A stretch of 64,000 nt of DNA, taken from positions 2,542,001-2,606,000 of the forward strand of contig NZ_CP024634.1 in the NCBI RefSeq assembly GCF_003711265.1, written 5' to 3'. The notes under the pieces were generated by a model, which was given only the letters and a program-made list of their open reading frames with translations, was not told where the DNA came from and did no database searches. Shown in pieces: positions 8,911-18,457 of the stretch (the first letter of the stretch is position 1; each line of letters begins with the position of its first letter). Origin of the DNA: Bathymodiolus thermophilus thioautotrophic gill symbiont (GTDB taxonomy: Bacteria > Pseudomonadota > Gammaproteobacteria > PS1 > Pseudothioglobaceae). The position numbers and the translations under genes were made by a program.

Positions 8911-9776
8911 GCGTTCTAATTGACAAAAATACACGAGTAATCACGCAAGGCTTTACTGGTAAACAAGGCACCTTCCACTCCGAACAATCCATTGCCTATG
9001 GCACGCAATTCGTCGGTGGCGTCACCCCAAACAAAGGCGGGCAAACACATTTAAACCTGCCTGTTTTTAACACGGTAGCAGAAGCCATGAGCGCAACAGG
9101 TGCCAATGCCAGCATGATTTATGTACCGCCTCAATTTGCCTACGCTTCAATACTTGAGGCCATCGAAGCACAAATGCCTGTAATTACTTGCATCACCGAA
9201 GGCATTCCCGTGCAAGATATGCTTAAAATCAAAGCCATTCTAAAAACTTCCGATTCCATTCTAATCGGCCCTAATTGCCCCGGCGTAATAACACCCGATG
9301 AATGCAAACTGGGCATTATGCCTGGTAATATCCACCAAGCTGGCAGTGTTGGCGTTATCTCTCGCTCAGGCACACTGACTTATGAAGCAGTACACCAAAC
9401 CACACTAGCGGGTTTAGGGCAAAGCACCTGTATTGGCATTGGCGGCGACCCTATTCAAGGGATGAATTTCATCGATTGCCTCGCCTTATTTGAAGCAGAC
9501 CCACAAACCCAATCCATCATCATGGTAGGTGAAATCGGCGGTTCAGCCGAAGAAGAAGCGGCGGAATACATCCAATCCCACATCTCCAAACCCGTCGTCT
9601 CCTACATTGCAGGACTCAGCGCACCCAAAGGCAAACGCATGGGTCATGCAGGCGCAGTAATCAGCGCAGGCAGTGGCAAAGCCATCGATAAAATCAATGC
9701 CCTAAAAAAAGTTGGCGTTGCCATCGCACCAACGCCTGCAACCATGGGCGAAACTTTGTTGAATATTTTAAAATGA
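8907..9776 (+). CDS. sucD: Succinyl-CoA ligase subunit alpha
   Basis: 289 residues, partner of SucC. The CoA-binding N-terminal Rossmann domain ([28 protein letters not shown]) and the ligase domain with [25 protein letters not shown] and the phosphohistidine loop [14 protein letters not shown] (about residue 246) are present. ATG overlaps sucC (ATGA), which indicates coupled translation for a 1:1 complex. Confidence 0.97.
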   Translation: MSVLIDKNTRVITQGFTGKQGTFHSEQSIAYGTQFVGGVTPNKGGQTHLNLPVFNTVAEAMSATGANASMIYVPPQFAYASILEAIEAQMPVITCITEGIPVQDMLKIKAILKTSDSILIGPNCPGVITPDECKLGIMPGNIHQAGSVGVISRSGTLTYEAVHQTTLAGLGQSTCIGIGGDPIQGMNFIDCLALFEADPQTQSIIMVGEIGGSAEEEAAEYIQSHISKPVVSYIAGLSAPKGKRMGHAGAVISAGSGKAIDKINALKKVGVAIAPTPATMGETLLNILK

Positions 9777-10543
9777 AAAAACCTATTATTGTATTAGGCA
9801 TCGGCGAATTGGGCAGCGTATTCGCCCGTGCCTTTTTAAAAAACAACCACCCTGTTTACCCCATCACAAGAACCACCGATATTGACGAACTACGCACATC
9901 CATTGACCCCGAATTTATCTTAATTTGTACAGGTGAAGCAGATTTACAATCTGCACTAAAATCCATCCCCAACGAATGGAAAGACCGTGTAGCCATGATG
10001 CAAAACGAACTCCTACCTCGTGATTGGACAGCACACAACCTCACAAACCCCACCATAATTTCAGTCTGGTTTGAAAAGAAAAAAGGCACAGATTCCAAAG
10101 TACTAATCTCATCCCCCACCTACGGCAAAAAAGCACAAATCCTAGTTGATGCTCTAGCCCTAATTGACATCCCCGCCCATATATTAACCTCTCCAGACGA
10201 ATTATTATTCGAATTAGTCTTAAAAAATCTCTACATCCTAACCACCAACATTGCAGGCATATCCATCGAACCAAACGCAACCGTTGACACCTTACACAAT
10301 CAACACCTAACCCTAATGCGCAATGTCTCAAACGACATTCTAACCCTCCAAACCCAACTCGCCAAACAAACCTTTGATGCCCAAAAATTAGAACAAGGCA
10401 TGATAAAAGCCTTCCAAGGCGACTTAACACACCAATGCATGGGCAGATCCGCACCCGCAAGACTAAAGCGCACACTTGAATTGGCAAAATCGTTTAATTT
10501 ATCTCTCCCAACCTTAGAGGATATTGCCGGTCAAACTCTTTAG
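9773..10543 (+). CDS. Ketopantoate reductase-like NAD(P)-dependent oxidoreductase
   Basis: 256 residues. The N-terminal dinucleotide-binding motif [13 protein letters not shown] (residues 9-21) starts a Rossmann fold, and the rest resembles the ApbA/PanE two-domain arrangement (C-terminal helical domain with [13 protein letters not shown] and [15 protein letters not shown]). The substrate is not determinable; identity with PanE is not claimed. It overlaps sucD by 4 bases and is the last gene before the accessory region, so it is probably co-transcribed with sucCD. Confidence 0.65.
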   Translation: MKKPIIVLGIGELGSVFARAFLKNNHPVYPITRTTDIDELRTSIDPEFILICTGEADLQSALKSIPNEWKDRVAMMQNELLPRDWTAHNLTNPTIISVWFEKKKGTDSKVLISSPTYGKKAQILVDALALIDIPAHILTSPDELLFELVLKNLYILTTNIAGISIEPNATVDTLHNQHLTLMRNVSNDILTLQTQLAKQTFDAQKLEQGMIKAFQGDLTHQCMGRSAPARLKRTLELAKSFNLSLPTLEDIAGQTL

Positions 10544-10551
10544 TTTTTTTA

Positions 10552-10637
10552 AGCGAATCTGACCTAACAAGGCTGGGTTGGTGGTGGTTTCTATGGCAGT
10601 AAAGCCCACTCTCATTATCAGCCTGTATAAGCATAAG
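10552..10637 (-). pseudogene. RHS/YD core fragment (inverted), left piece
   Basis: Read on the minus strand, this encodes remnants of the RHS core end (AYTG..DNESGLYCHRNHHQPSL), with an 8-base deletion relative to intact cores. It continues on the other side of the IS at 11947-11961. The same inverted fragment is present at 25606-25693 without the IS. Confidence 0.75.
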
Positions 10638-11941
10638 AAGACCCCTGCATAGCATCCCAAAACCAACCATCAAAACCCAAAACCCTCAATTTTTGACTTT
10701 TCAAAGTCAAAAAACATATAAAACCCAGCTTTCATTAAAAAAATCATCAATATCAACTATAAATCGCTCATTTTTTACTCTTTTTTGTACTGTTTCCACA
10801 AAAAAAGACACAATAATCCCTAGGTTGTATTTAATCCCTTGTTAATATAAACATTCGCCGCTCTAACTAGATTATAAGCAATAGCTTTAAGATTAACTTC
10901 GCTGGCAACTTTCTCTAAACCAATATAACGACTTCTTGCCAAACCATAAGTGCGTTTGAGCGTACCAAAGGTGCGTTCAACCACAAACCTTCTTTTGCTG
11001 ATTGCTTTATTGCGTAATTTATTCCAATGACTCATTTGCTTGCCTTTGGGTTTTTTGCGCATAATACCATCTCTTAACTTTTGTGCTTTAAGTGCTTCAC
11101 TATTAGCTTGAGAGGCTGCTCCTTTGTCGTATAAAACTCTTACGCCTTTTTGATTGCCTGCCTGTTTAACATTTTCTTCAAAATGAGTCATTTCACTATC
11201 ATTAGCAGGGTGCGTAGTGGCTTTGTTAATTAATCCATTGGCATCAGTTGTTACTACTGATGAATATCCATAAGTGTATTTTCCCGCCTTAAATGTCCAT
11301 CTTGCATCTTTATCATCTGAATATTGAATTGGGTTACTATCAATCTCATAAACCTCACCAGTTTTGTGTGTTGTAATAATCTTCTTAGTGCGTCTAGCAC
11401 TTTGAATTAAGGTTGCATCCATGGCAACATGTTTGCCATTAGAGAGTTTGAGTTGATTATTCTCAAGCATAAGATTGATGCTACTCAAAAGTCTATCAAA
11501 TAGATTTTGTTTGATTAGTTTGGTTCTAAATCTGCCAATGGTTGTAGCATCAGGTTTGTTGCCACTTAGGCTAAAGTTGCAAAAGTTAATAAAGACTAAA
11601 TCTCTACTAAGACTATCAGCCAACTTCTCATCAGAGAGATTGTGCCATGTGCCTATTAATAGCGCTTTAAACAGACTAACAGCAGAATAGTCAACTTTAA
11701 TATGAGACAGATCTTTGGCTATAACTTCCCAATCGATAACTTTGTTAATGATGTCTAGTTGGGAGTTTGGTATGTTGATAAAACTATCAGCAAAGGTTTG
11801 TTCTTGAGTGGTTTTAACTCGCATTTTTTTGTAAGTGTCTGATAATTATAGTATTTTATCATAAATGCTAATGTTTGCATAAGGTTTTGAGGGTTGATTT
11901 GTGATTTTTTGTTGGGTTTTTTAGTTTAATGCAGGGGTCTT
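10638..11941 (-). mobile_element. IS copy 1 of the six-copy 1.3-kb IS5-like element
   Basis: 1304 bp. Perfect 13-bp terminal inverted repeats AAGACCCCTGCAT/ATGCAGGGGTCTT, flanked by a 5-bp target duplication ATAAG (10633-10637 and 11942-11946). The uninterrupted target survives at about 25669-25690. An internal hairpin (TTTTTGACTT...AAGTCAAAAA) after the transposase gene is a likely terminator. Confidence 0.95.
10820..11824 (-). CDS. IS5-like DDE transposase (334 aa), copy 1
   Basis: Full-length 334-residue transposase. The N-terminal DUF772-type region (AVSLFKALLIGTWHNLSDEKLADSL) and RNase-H-like DDE core are seen: MDATLIQSARRTKK (first Asp), VLYDKGAASQANSEALK (second Asp), RRFVVERTFGTLKRTYGLARSRY (Glu). 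It is nearly identical to the copies at 16905, 23592, 29957, 35046 and 38237, so the element looks recently active. The 5-bp target duplication is longer than usual for classical IS5 members, so subgroup assignment is left open. Confidence 0.93.
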   Translation of the reverse strand: MRVKTTQEQTFADSFINIPNSQLDIINKVIDWEVIAKDLSHIKVDYSAVSLFKALLIGTWHNLSDEKLADSLSRDLVFINFCNFSLSGNKPDATTIGRFRTKLIKQNLFDRLLSSINLMLENNQLKLSNGKHVAMDATLIQSARRTKKIITTHKTGEVYEIDSNPIQYSDDKDARWTFKAGKYTYGYSSVVTTDANGLINKATTHPANDSEMTHFEENVKQAGNQKGVRVLYDKGAASQANSEALKAQKLRDGIMRKKPKGKQMSHWNKLRNKAISKRRFVVERTFGTLKRTYGLARSRYIGLEKVASEVNLKAIAYNLVRAANVYINKGLNTT

Positions 11942-11961
11942 ATAAGGGTTGTTATAGTTAG

Positions 11962-12123
11962 AGGCGCATCTTTTAACAGCCATGGTCAAGCAGTATTTAA
12001 AAAAGAAACAAATATTACTCACCTGACATTGATGGGCATAAAGGTGGGACATGGAAAGAGCTTGATTTAAAAGGTAATGATAGAAGCGCTTTGGATGAAA
12101 ATTTAAAAAGGATAGGTAAATAA
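11962..12123 (+). pseudogene. RHS-type toxin tip with HKGGTWK motif, frameshifted
   Basis: The frame starting NSHGQAVFKK must shift -1 at an A6 run (about 11998-12003) to continue as RNKYYSPDIDGHKGGTWKE...LDENLKRIGK, ending in TAA at 12121-12123. The combined pattern (HGQ-VFKK-N-Y-SPD-DGH-GG-WK...L-RIG) resembles C-terminal toxin domains of the HxGGxWK type seen at the ends of RHS and CDI proteins; the enzymatic activity is not known to me. It overlaps the downstream immunity candidate (TAATG). An identical shift occurs in the copy at 25695-25858. Confidence 0.6.
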
Positions 12124-12614
12124 TGTTATGTGTTAACTTTGAAACTGCTATGGTTAATCAGGAATTTAAGGGATCAATACAAATTGATGATTTTTATGAA
12201 AGTTTTATATCCTCTAGTTTTATAAGTAAAGATAAGTATATGAAACAATGGAAAGAAGGAATGGAACTAATCAAATTTGAAAACAAATCCATGATTATTG
12301 TAGATTATTATGGACATGATCATAAATTTGAATTTTGCGGAGTTTGGTGGCTTCTTTACAAAACGAAACAAAAAATAATGATTTTAAATGGCTGGATACC
12401 TAAAACTATTAATGGAGAAAAATTTTCATTTGATAACTGGAAAAACTTTATACCTGATTATGAAGAATATTCTGATGGAGGGGAAACATCAGAATGGGTA
12501 ACTAATTTACCACCCAAGCCAAAAGTTAAACAAGACTCCGATAAGATTTGTTTAGAGACCTTGGGTCGAAAAAGGTGGCCAAGGCCAAAGGGACGCTACC
12601 CTTTTATCGAATAG
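12123..12614 (+). CDS. Candidate immunity protein for the HKGGTWK toxin tip
   Basis: 163 residues, acidic to neutral, Trp- and Tyr-rich, no signal peptide or membrane segment, so probably cytoplasmic. The ATG overlaps the stop of the toxin tip (TAATG), the arrangement expected for a toxin/immunity pair. A second, frameshifted copy lies at 25858-26404 behind the same tip. The last residues (RKRWPRPKGRYPFIE) run into a REP-like repeat, so the native C-terminus is probably near QDSDKICLE. I do not recognise a named family with certainty; similarity to CdiI-type immunity proteins is inferred from position only. Confidence 0.6.
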   Translation: MLCVNFETAMVNQEFKGSIQIDDFYESFISSSFISKDKYMKQWKEGMELIKFENKSMIIVDYYGHDHKFEFCGVWWLLYKTKQKIMILNGWIPKTINGEKFSFDNWKNFIPDYEEYSDGGETSEWVTNLPPKPKVKQDSDKICLETLGRKRWPRPKGRYPFIE

Positions 12615-12776
12615 ATGGCGAATAAGGGGGTACTACCCTTTTTATGATAAAACACCCAAATGCCACCGATATCATATCACCATTAGCTATGACGCCAACG
12701 GCAATCTAGCAAGTTATCAGAACACAACTTACCCTACAGTCAAAACCAAGTCGTGGCACAATGCGCCACCAGTAAC
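12615..12776 (+). pseudogene. REP-like repeat followed by an RHS core fragment
   Basis: 12571-12660 carries imperfect palindromes of the form AAGGGGGTACTACCCTTTTT. 12670-12776 encodes the YD-repeat piece ITISYDANGNLASYQNTT and then a frame-broken stretch corresponding to the TYLYNQNQVVAQYTSN part of intact cores. It is cut by the IS3-family element at 12777. Confidence 0.65.
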
Positions 12777-13958
<1,182 letters not shown>

Positions 13959-14166
13959 GAGAGGAAACATCAGAATGGGTAATTAATTTACCATCCAAGC
14001 CAAAAGTTAAACAAGACTCCGATAAAATTTGTTTAATATAAAAAAATTAGTGAAAATCAAAGGAGTTGGTATCACTTGATTTTATATATAATGGAAATTT
14101 CTATATAAAACCAACTAACGAACTAAACCCTTACACCCCAATCTTACCTATGACAATAGCGCCAGA

Positions 14167-15516
14167 ATGACCAACAAAACCTATTCAAAACTCTTTAACC
14201 AACAAAGCAGTTACGATAACAACGATAATATTATTCAAGACACCATTAACTTTACCACTCAAAGTCATAAAAATTACCAATACGACCACCAAGACAGGCT
14301 CACTAAGGATAGCCATAACAACCATTATTTTGCTTATGACAAACTCGGTAACATCACCAGTACCAATCAAAATAATCAAGGTAATAATCAAAGCACTCAA
14401 ACAGAAGCAAGAACAACTAATGACGACAATCAATACACCCAAATAACACAAAATAGCAACAGCATCAATATCACCATCAGCTATGACGCCAACGGCAATC
14501 TAGCAAGTTATCAGGACAAAACCTATACCTACGACCTACTCAATAGACTCACCAGCATCAGCCAAAACACCACCACAATTGTACAATACTACTACCTAAA
14601 AGATAGACTAGGCTCAGTAGTAGGCTTAATAAACAACAACCAACAGCTGGTAGAAAGCTACCACTACAATACCTTTGGCAAACTCACTATCAAAGACCAC
14701 GACCAAAATATCATCCCCAAATCCAACTACAACAACCCCTACGCCTACACTGGCAGAAGATTTGACAACGAAAGCGGACTCTACTACTACAGAAACCGCT
14801 ACTACCAACCCAGCCTAGCAAGGTTCATCTCCCAAGACCCCAAAGGCTATATTGACGGCTACAACCTCTACGCTTATGTAAAAAACAACCCGCTTAGATA
14901 TACCGATCCATTTGGCACTACTGCACAACAAGCCAATTACGATTATCAGGAAGAGTGGAACAATTGGGACAATGATAATGACTGGGATAGTTTTAATGAT
15001 ACTAGTTATTGGGATGATGGCAATAACAATAGCAGTCAAGACAATCCTGGCACCACCACTACTATAGGTGAAAATAATGGTATTATCAACACTATTGGCA
15101 CTACCCTTACTAAAAGTGTAAATCAGTTAAGCGAGATTTTAGATGTTGTAACATCTGGTGCGAGTAGGAAAGTTGGCCCTAGTTATGGAATACATGCAAA
15201 AGGGAAACTGGGGCCATTTAAGGTTGGTGCTGGTGGCGCCAAACTTAATTCTAAGGGCTTGTCTACTTGGGGTAAATCAACGACAGATATTGAATTGAGT
15301 GCTTTCAAATACGGTGGCCGTGCTTATTTATGGGATATTGATATTGACTCAAGTGGTGTTAATAATATTGATATATTGGGAATTGCCAAGCCAACTTGGG
15401 ACTGGTCTATTGGAGCAGGGGTAACTTTTCCACCTTATTCAGTTGAAGTTGAATACGACTTTCAGCCGCTGAAAGAGTATATTTACAATCAGTGGAATGA
15501 ATGGATTTCAGAATGA
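14167..15516 (+). CDS. RHS/YD-repeat protein C-terminal fragment with polymorphic toxin tip 1
   Basis: 449 residues, with no secretion N-terminus; the frame is open from about 14118 and the Met is internal to a YD repeat. RHS core: LTYDNSARM, YDKLGNIT, SYDANGNLASYQ, YYLKDRLGSVVGLIN, YAYTGRRFDNESGLYYYRNRYYQPSLARFISQDPKG, ending YTDPFG (about residue 249). A Trp/Asp/Asn-rich linker follows (to about 300), then a tip of about 150 residues with a Gly-rich, beta-like stretch (GPFKVGAGGAKLNSKG...WSIGAGVTFPPYSVEVEYDF) that I cannot assign. Compared with the copy at 18458, about 70 core residues are deleted in frame. The downstream small membrane ORF overlaps it by 4 bases. Confidence 0.8.
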   Translation: MTNKTYSKLFNQQSSYDNNDNIIQDTINFTTQSHKNYQYDHQDRLTKDSHNNHYFAYDKLGNITSTNQNNQGNNQSTQTEARTTNDDNQYTQITQNSNSINITISYDANGNLASYQDKTYTYDLLNRLTSISQNTTTIVQYYYLKDRLGSVVGLINNNQQLVESYHYNTFGKLTIKDHDQNIIPKSNYNNPYAYTGRRFDNESGLYYYRNRYYQPSLARFISQDPKGYIDGYNLYAYVKNNPLRYTDPFGTTAQQANYDYQEEWNNWDNDNDWDSFNDTSYWDDGNNNSSQDNPGTTTTIGENNGIINTIGTTLTKSVNQLSEILDVVTSGASRKVGPSYGIHAKGKLGPFKVGAGGAKLNSKGLSTWGKSTTDIELSAFKYGGRAYLWDIDIDSSGVNNIDILGIAKPTWDWSIGAGVTFPPYSVEVEYDFQPLKEYIYNQWNEWISE

Positions 15517-15989
15517 GCACTTACCATTTATCACCGAAATTAAAAAAGTTTTTTCATTTATGCTACAGATCTACATTTTATTTGTTTTTATTTTATTTTA
15601 TTTTTTTCTTAGTCTTTATCGGTATTATGTTTACAATTGCAACATCTAGGGCAGATCTAAAAGCAATGGAAAGCAATCAAATACTTCTTGGTGTGACTTA
15701 TGTTTACAGTATTTTTTTACTATTTTGTATTGTAAGTATGGCGTTTTATGCATTTGGCTATTTATGGCAATTGTGGCAAGAAAATCAAAAAAAAGAAGCG
15801 CTCAAGGGGCTAGTTATCTTTATGTTTATGACTATGGGGACTGGATATATATGGTTTTATTATTCTGAAATAAAAAAGCGAAAAATTCGTATGAAGTTCC
15901 CCCCCTATCCTAAAGAACTAAAAAAAGATGTAACTAATCAACCCTTAAAAACCTCAAACCAAAAATCCAAAAAAATCCAAAGAATGTGA
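15513..15989 (+). CDS. Small membrane protein, candidate immunity to tip 1
   Basis: 158 residues from ATG 15513, overlapping the toxin stop (ATGA). Three hydrophobic membrane segments are visible (STFYLFLFYFIFFLVFIGIMF; YSIFLLFCIVSMAFYAFGYLW; GLVIFMFMTMGTGYIWFYY), then a Lys-rich cytoplasmic tail. An in-frame ATG at 15501 lies inside the toxin gene and is less likely. No family is recognised. Position and overlap argue for immunity; a membrane location would suit a toxin acting at the inner membrane, which is inference. Confidence 0.6.
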   Translation: MSTYHLSPKLKKFFHLCYRSTFYLFLFYFIFFLVFIGIMFTIATSRADLKAMESNQILLGVTYVYSIFLLFCIVSMAFYAFGYLWQLWQENQKKEALKGLVIFMFMTMGTGYIWFYYSEIKKRKIRMKFPPYPKELKKDVTNQPLKTSNQKSKKIQRM

Positions 15990-16722
15990 GAATAAAGAGA
16001 ATAAGGGGTTGTAATGGTTCAACAAACTTAGGCACAAAAATAGCCTTATAATACAAAATATAAGGAGGTCAATAATGACAAACACAACACAAAGAAAAGA
16101 ACGAATAAACTTTACAATTGAACAAAAATTGGATTACGCCAAACTGATGGCGCATGAGAACTACAGCAACAAAAAAATTATAGCAATCTCAGGCACTGGA
16201 TCTTCTGCAGTTACAAGATGGGGGAAGTAATACTTGGCAGAGATAAACGGAAATACACCCAAATCTGGCAAAGCCATGACCCCTGAACAACAAGAAATTC
16301 AATTACTCAAGAAACAACTATGGCGCTTGCAAAGAGACAATGAAACAAGCTAATGTAGTCGCCATACGCCCAAGAAAACGCTATTAGAATCTGTTAAATC
16401 GTGCGTTTGAGCAACAAACATTCAACACCCATTGGGTGGGTGGTATTACCTACATCAAAACTTATCAAGGTTGGAGCTATTTAGCCAGTGTTGGATTTAA
16501 GTTTGAAACAAGTTGTCGGCTGGGCGTTATCAAAGCATCCTAATGCTCAATTATCTAAAGATGCATTGCAAATGTGCCATATCAAGACATCAGCCCAATA
16601 CCAATAAACTTATGTTCCATTCAAATCAAGGCATGCAATACTGTGCAAACATGTTTACACAGTATTGAAACAGCAAAAACATCATTCAAAGTATGAGCAG
16701 ACGGGGCAACTGTTGGGATAAT

Positions 16723-18026
16723 AAGACCCCTGCATAGCACCCTAAAACCAACCATCAAAACCCAAAACCCTCAATTTTTGACTTTTCAAAGTCAAAAAAC
16801 ATATAAAATCCAGCTTTCATTAAAAAAATCATCAATATCAACTATAAATCGCTCATTTTTTACTCTTTTTTGTACTGTTTCCACAAAAAAAAACACAATA
16901 ATCCCTAGGCTGTATTTAATCCCTTGTTAATATAAACATTCGCCGCTCTAACTAGATTATAAGCAATAGCTTTAAGATTAACTTCGCTGGCAACTTTCTC
17001 TAAACCAATATAACGACTTCTTGCCAAACCATAAGTGCGTTTGAGCGTACCAAAGGTGCGTTCAACCACAAACCTTCTTTTGCTGATTGCTTTATTGCGT
17101 AATTTATTCCAATGACTCATTTGCTTGCCTTTGGGTTTTTTGCGCATAATACCATCTCTTAACTTTTGTGCTTTAAGTGCTTCACTATTAGCTTGAGAGG
17201 CTGCTCCTTTGTCGTATAAAACTCTTACGCCTTTTTGATTGCCTGCCTGTTTAACATTTTCTTCAAAATGAGTCATTTCACTATCATTAGCAGGGTGCGT
17301 AGTGGCTTTGTTAATTAATCCATTGGCATCAGTTGTTACTACTGATGAATATCCATAAGTGTATTTTCCCGCCTTAAATGTCCATCTTGCATCTTTATCA
17401 TCTGAATATTGAATTGGGTTACTATCAATCTCATAAACCTCACCAGTTTTGTGTGTTGTAATAATCTTCTTAGTGCGTCTAGCACTTTGAATTAAGGTTG
17501 CATCCATGGCAACATGTTTGCCATTAGAGAGTTTGAGTTGATTGTTCTCAAGCATAAGATTGATGCTACTCAAAAGTCTATCAAATAGATTTTGTTTGAT
17601 TAGTTTGGTTCTAAATCTGCCAATGGTTGTGGCATCAGGTTTGTTGCCACTTAGGCTAAAGTTGCAAAAGTTAATAAAGACTAAATCTCTACTAAGACTA
17701 TCAGCCAACTTCTCATCAGAGAGATTGTGCCATGTGCCTATTAATAGCGCTTTAAACAGACTAACAGCAGAATAGTCAACTTTAATATGAGACAGATCTT
17801 TGGTTATAACTTCCCAATCGATAACTTTGTTAATGATGTCTAGTTGGGAGTTTGGTATGTTGATAAAACTATCAGCAAAGGTTTGTTCTTGAGTGGTTTT
17901 AACTCGCATTTTTTTGTAAGTGTCTGATAATTATAGTATTTTATCATAAATGCTAATGTTTGCATAAGGTTTTGAGGGTTAATTTGTGATTTTTTGTTGG
18001 GTTTTTTAGTTTAATGCAGGGGTCTT
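16723..18026 (-). mobile_element. IS copy 2 of the 1.3-kb IS5-like element
   Basis: 1304 bp with the same 13-bp inverted ends. Target duplication ATAAT at 16718-16722 and 18027-18031. Inserted into X2. Confidence 0.95.
16905..17909 (-). CDS. IS5-like DDE transposase (334 aa), copy 2
   Basis: Full-length and essentially identical to copy 1 (differences such as A to T at residue 36 and the final Thr to Ala). All DDE-core motifs (MDATLIQ, LYDKGAASQ, VVERTFGTLKR) are intact. Confidence 0.93.
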   Translation of the reverse strand: MRVKTTQEQTFADSFINIPNSQLDIINKVIDWEVITKDLSHIKVDYSAVSLFKALLIGTWHNLSDEKLADSLSRDLVFINFCNFSLSGNKPDATTIGRFRTKLIKQNLFDRLLSSINLMLENNQLKLSNGKHVAMDATLIQSARRTKKIITTHKTGEVYEIDSNPIQYSDDKDARWTFKAGKYTYGYSSVVTTDANGLINKATTHPANDSEMTHFEENVKQAGNQKGVRVLYDKGAASQANSEALKAQKLRDGIMRKKPKGKQMSHWNKLRNKAISKRRFVVERTFGTLKRTYGLARSRYIGLEKVASEVNLKAIAYNLVRAANVYINKGLNTA

Positions 18027-18457
18027 ATAATGCAGTGATGGAGCGATTTTTTAGAAGTCTCAAGACTGAAAGATTAAATTATCAAAGTTTTGCTAATCAC
18101 CAAGAAGTGGTGGATAATGTAGAAAGTTATATCTACTTTTATAACTACAAAAGAATTCATTCGGCCATTGGGTATTTAACACCTGCTCAGAAAACAGCTG
18201 AATTGGAAAAAGTGGCTTGAAATGTGTCCAAGTAAATTACACCATTACAGAGAGGAAACATCAGAATGGGTAATTAATTTACCATCCAAGCCAAAAGTTA
18301 AACAAGACTCCGATAAAATTTGTTTAATATAAAAAAATTAGTGAAAATCAAAGGAGTTGGTATCACTTGATTTTATATATAATGGAAATTTCTATATAAA
18401 ACCAACTAACGAACCAAACCCTTACACCTCAATCTTACCTATGACAATAGCGCCAGA

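Larger units (their letters stand above)
16075..18220 (+). pseudogene. IS3-family transposase remnant split by IS copy 2
   Basis: orfA start MTNTTQRKERINFTIEQK at 16075 is followed by stops and deletions. The integrase part runs to 16722 and resumes at 18032 ([20 protein letters not shown]...[17 protein letters not shown]). Joining the two halves across one ATAAT copy restores the X1 sequence ([13 protein letters not shown]). Confidence 0.85.
16010..18249 (+). mobile_element. Degenerate IS3-family element (X2), carrying a nested IS
   Basis: Same ends as X1 (TGTAATGGTTCAACAAAC at 16010; ACCATTACA ending 18249). Without the nested 1304-bp IS and its 5-bp duplication it is about 931 bp, so it also has an internal deletion of about 250 bp relative to X1. 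Confidence 0.8.

Noticed and set aside
14185-14808. Val-rich minus-strand ORFs within the RHS genes
   Set aside because: Shadows of Asn/Thr/Tyr-rich YD repeats; they recur wherever the core is repeated.
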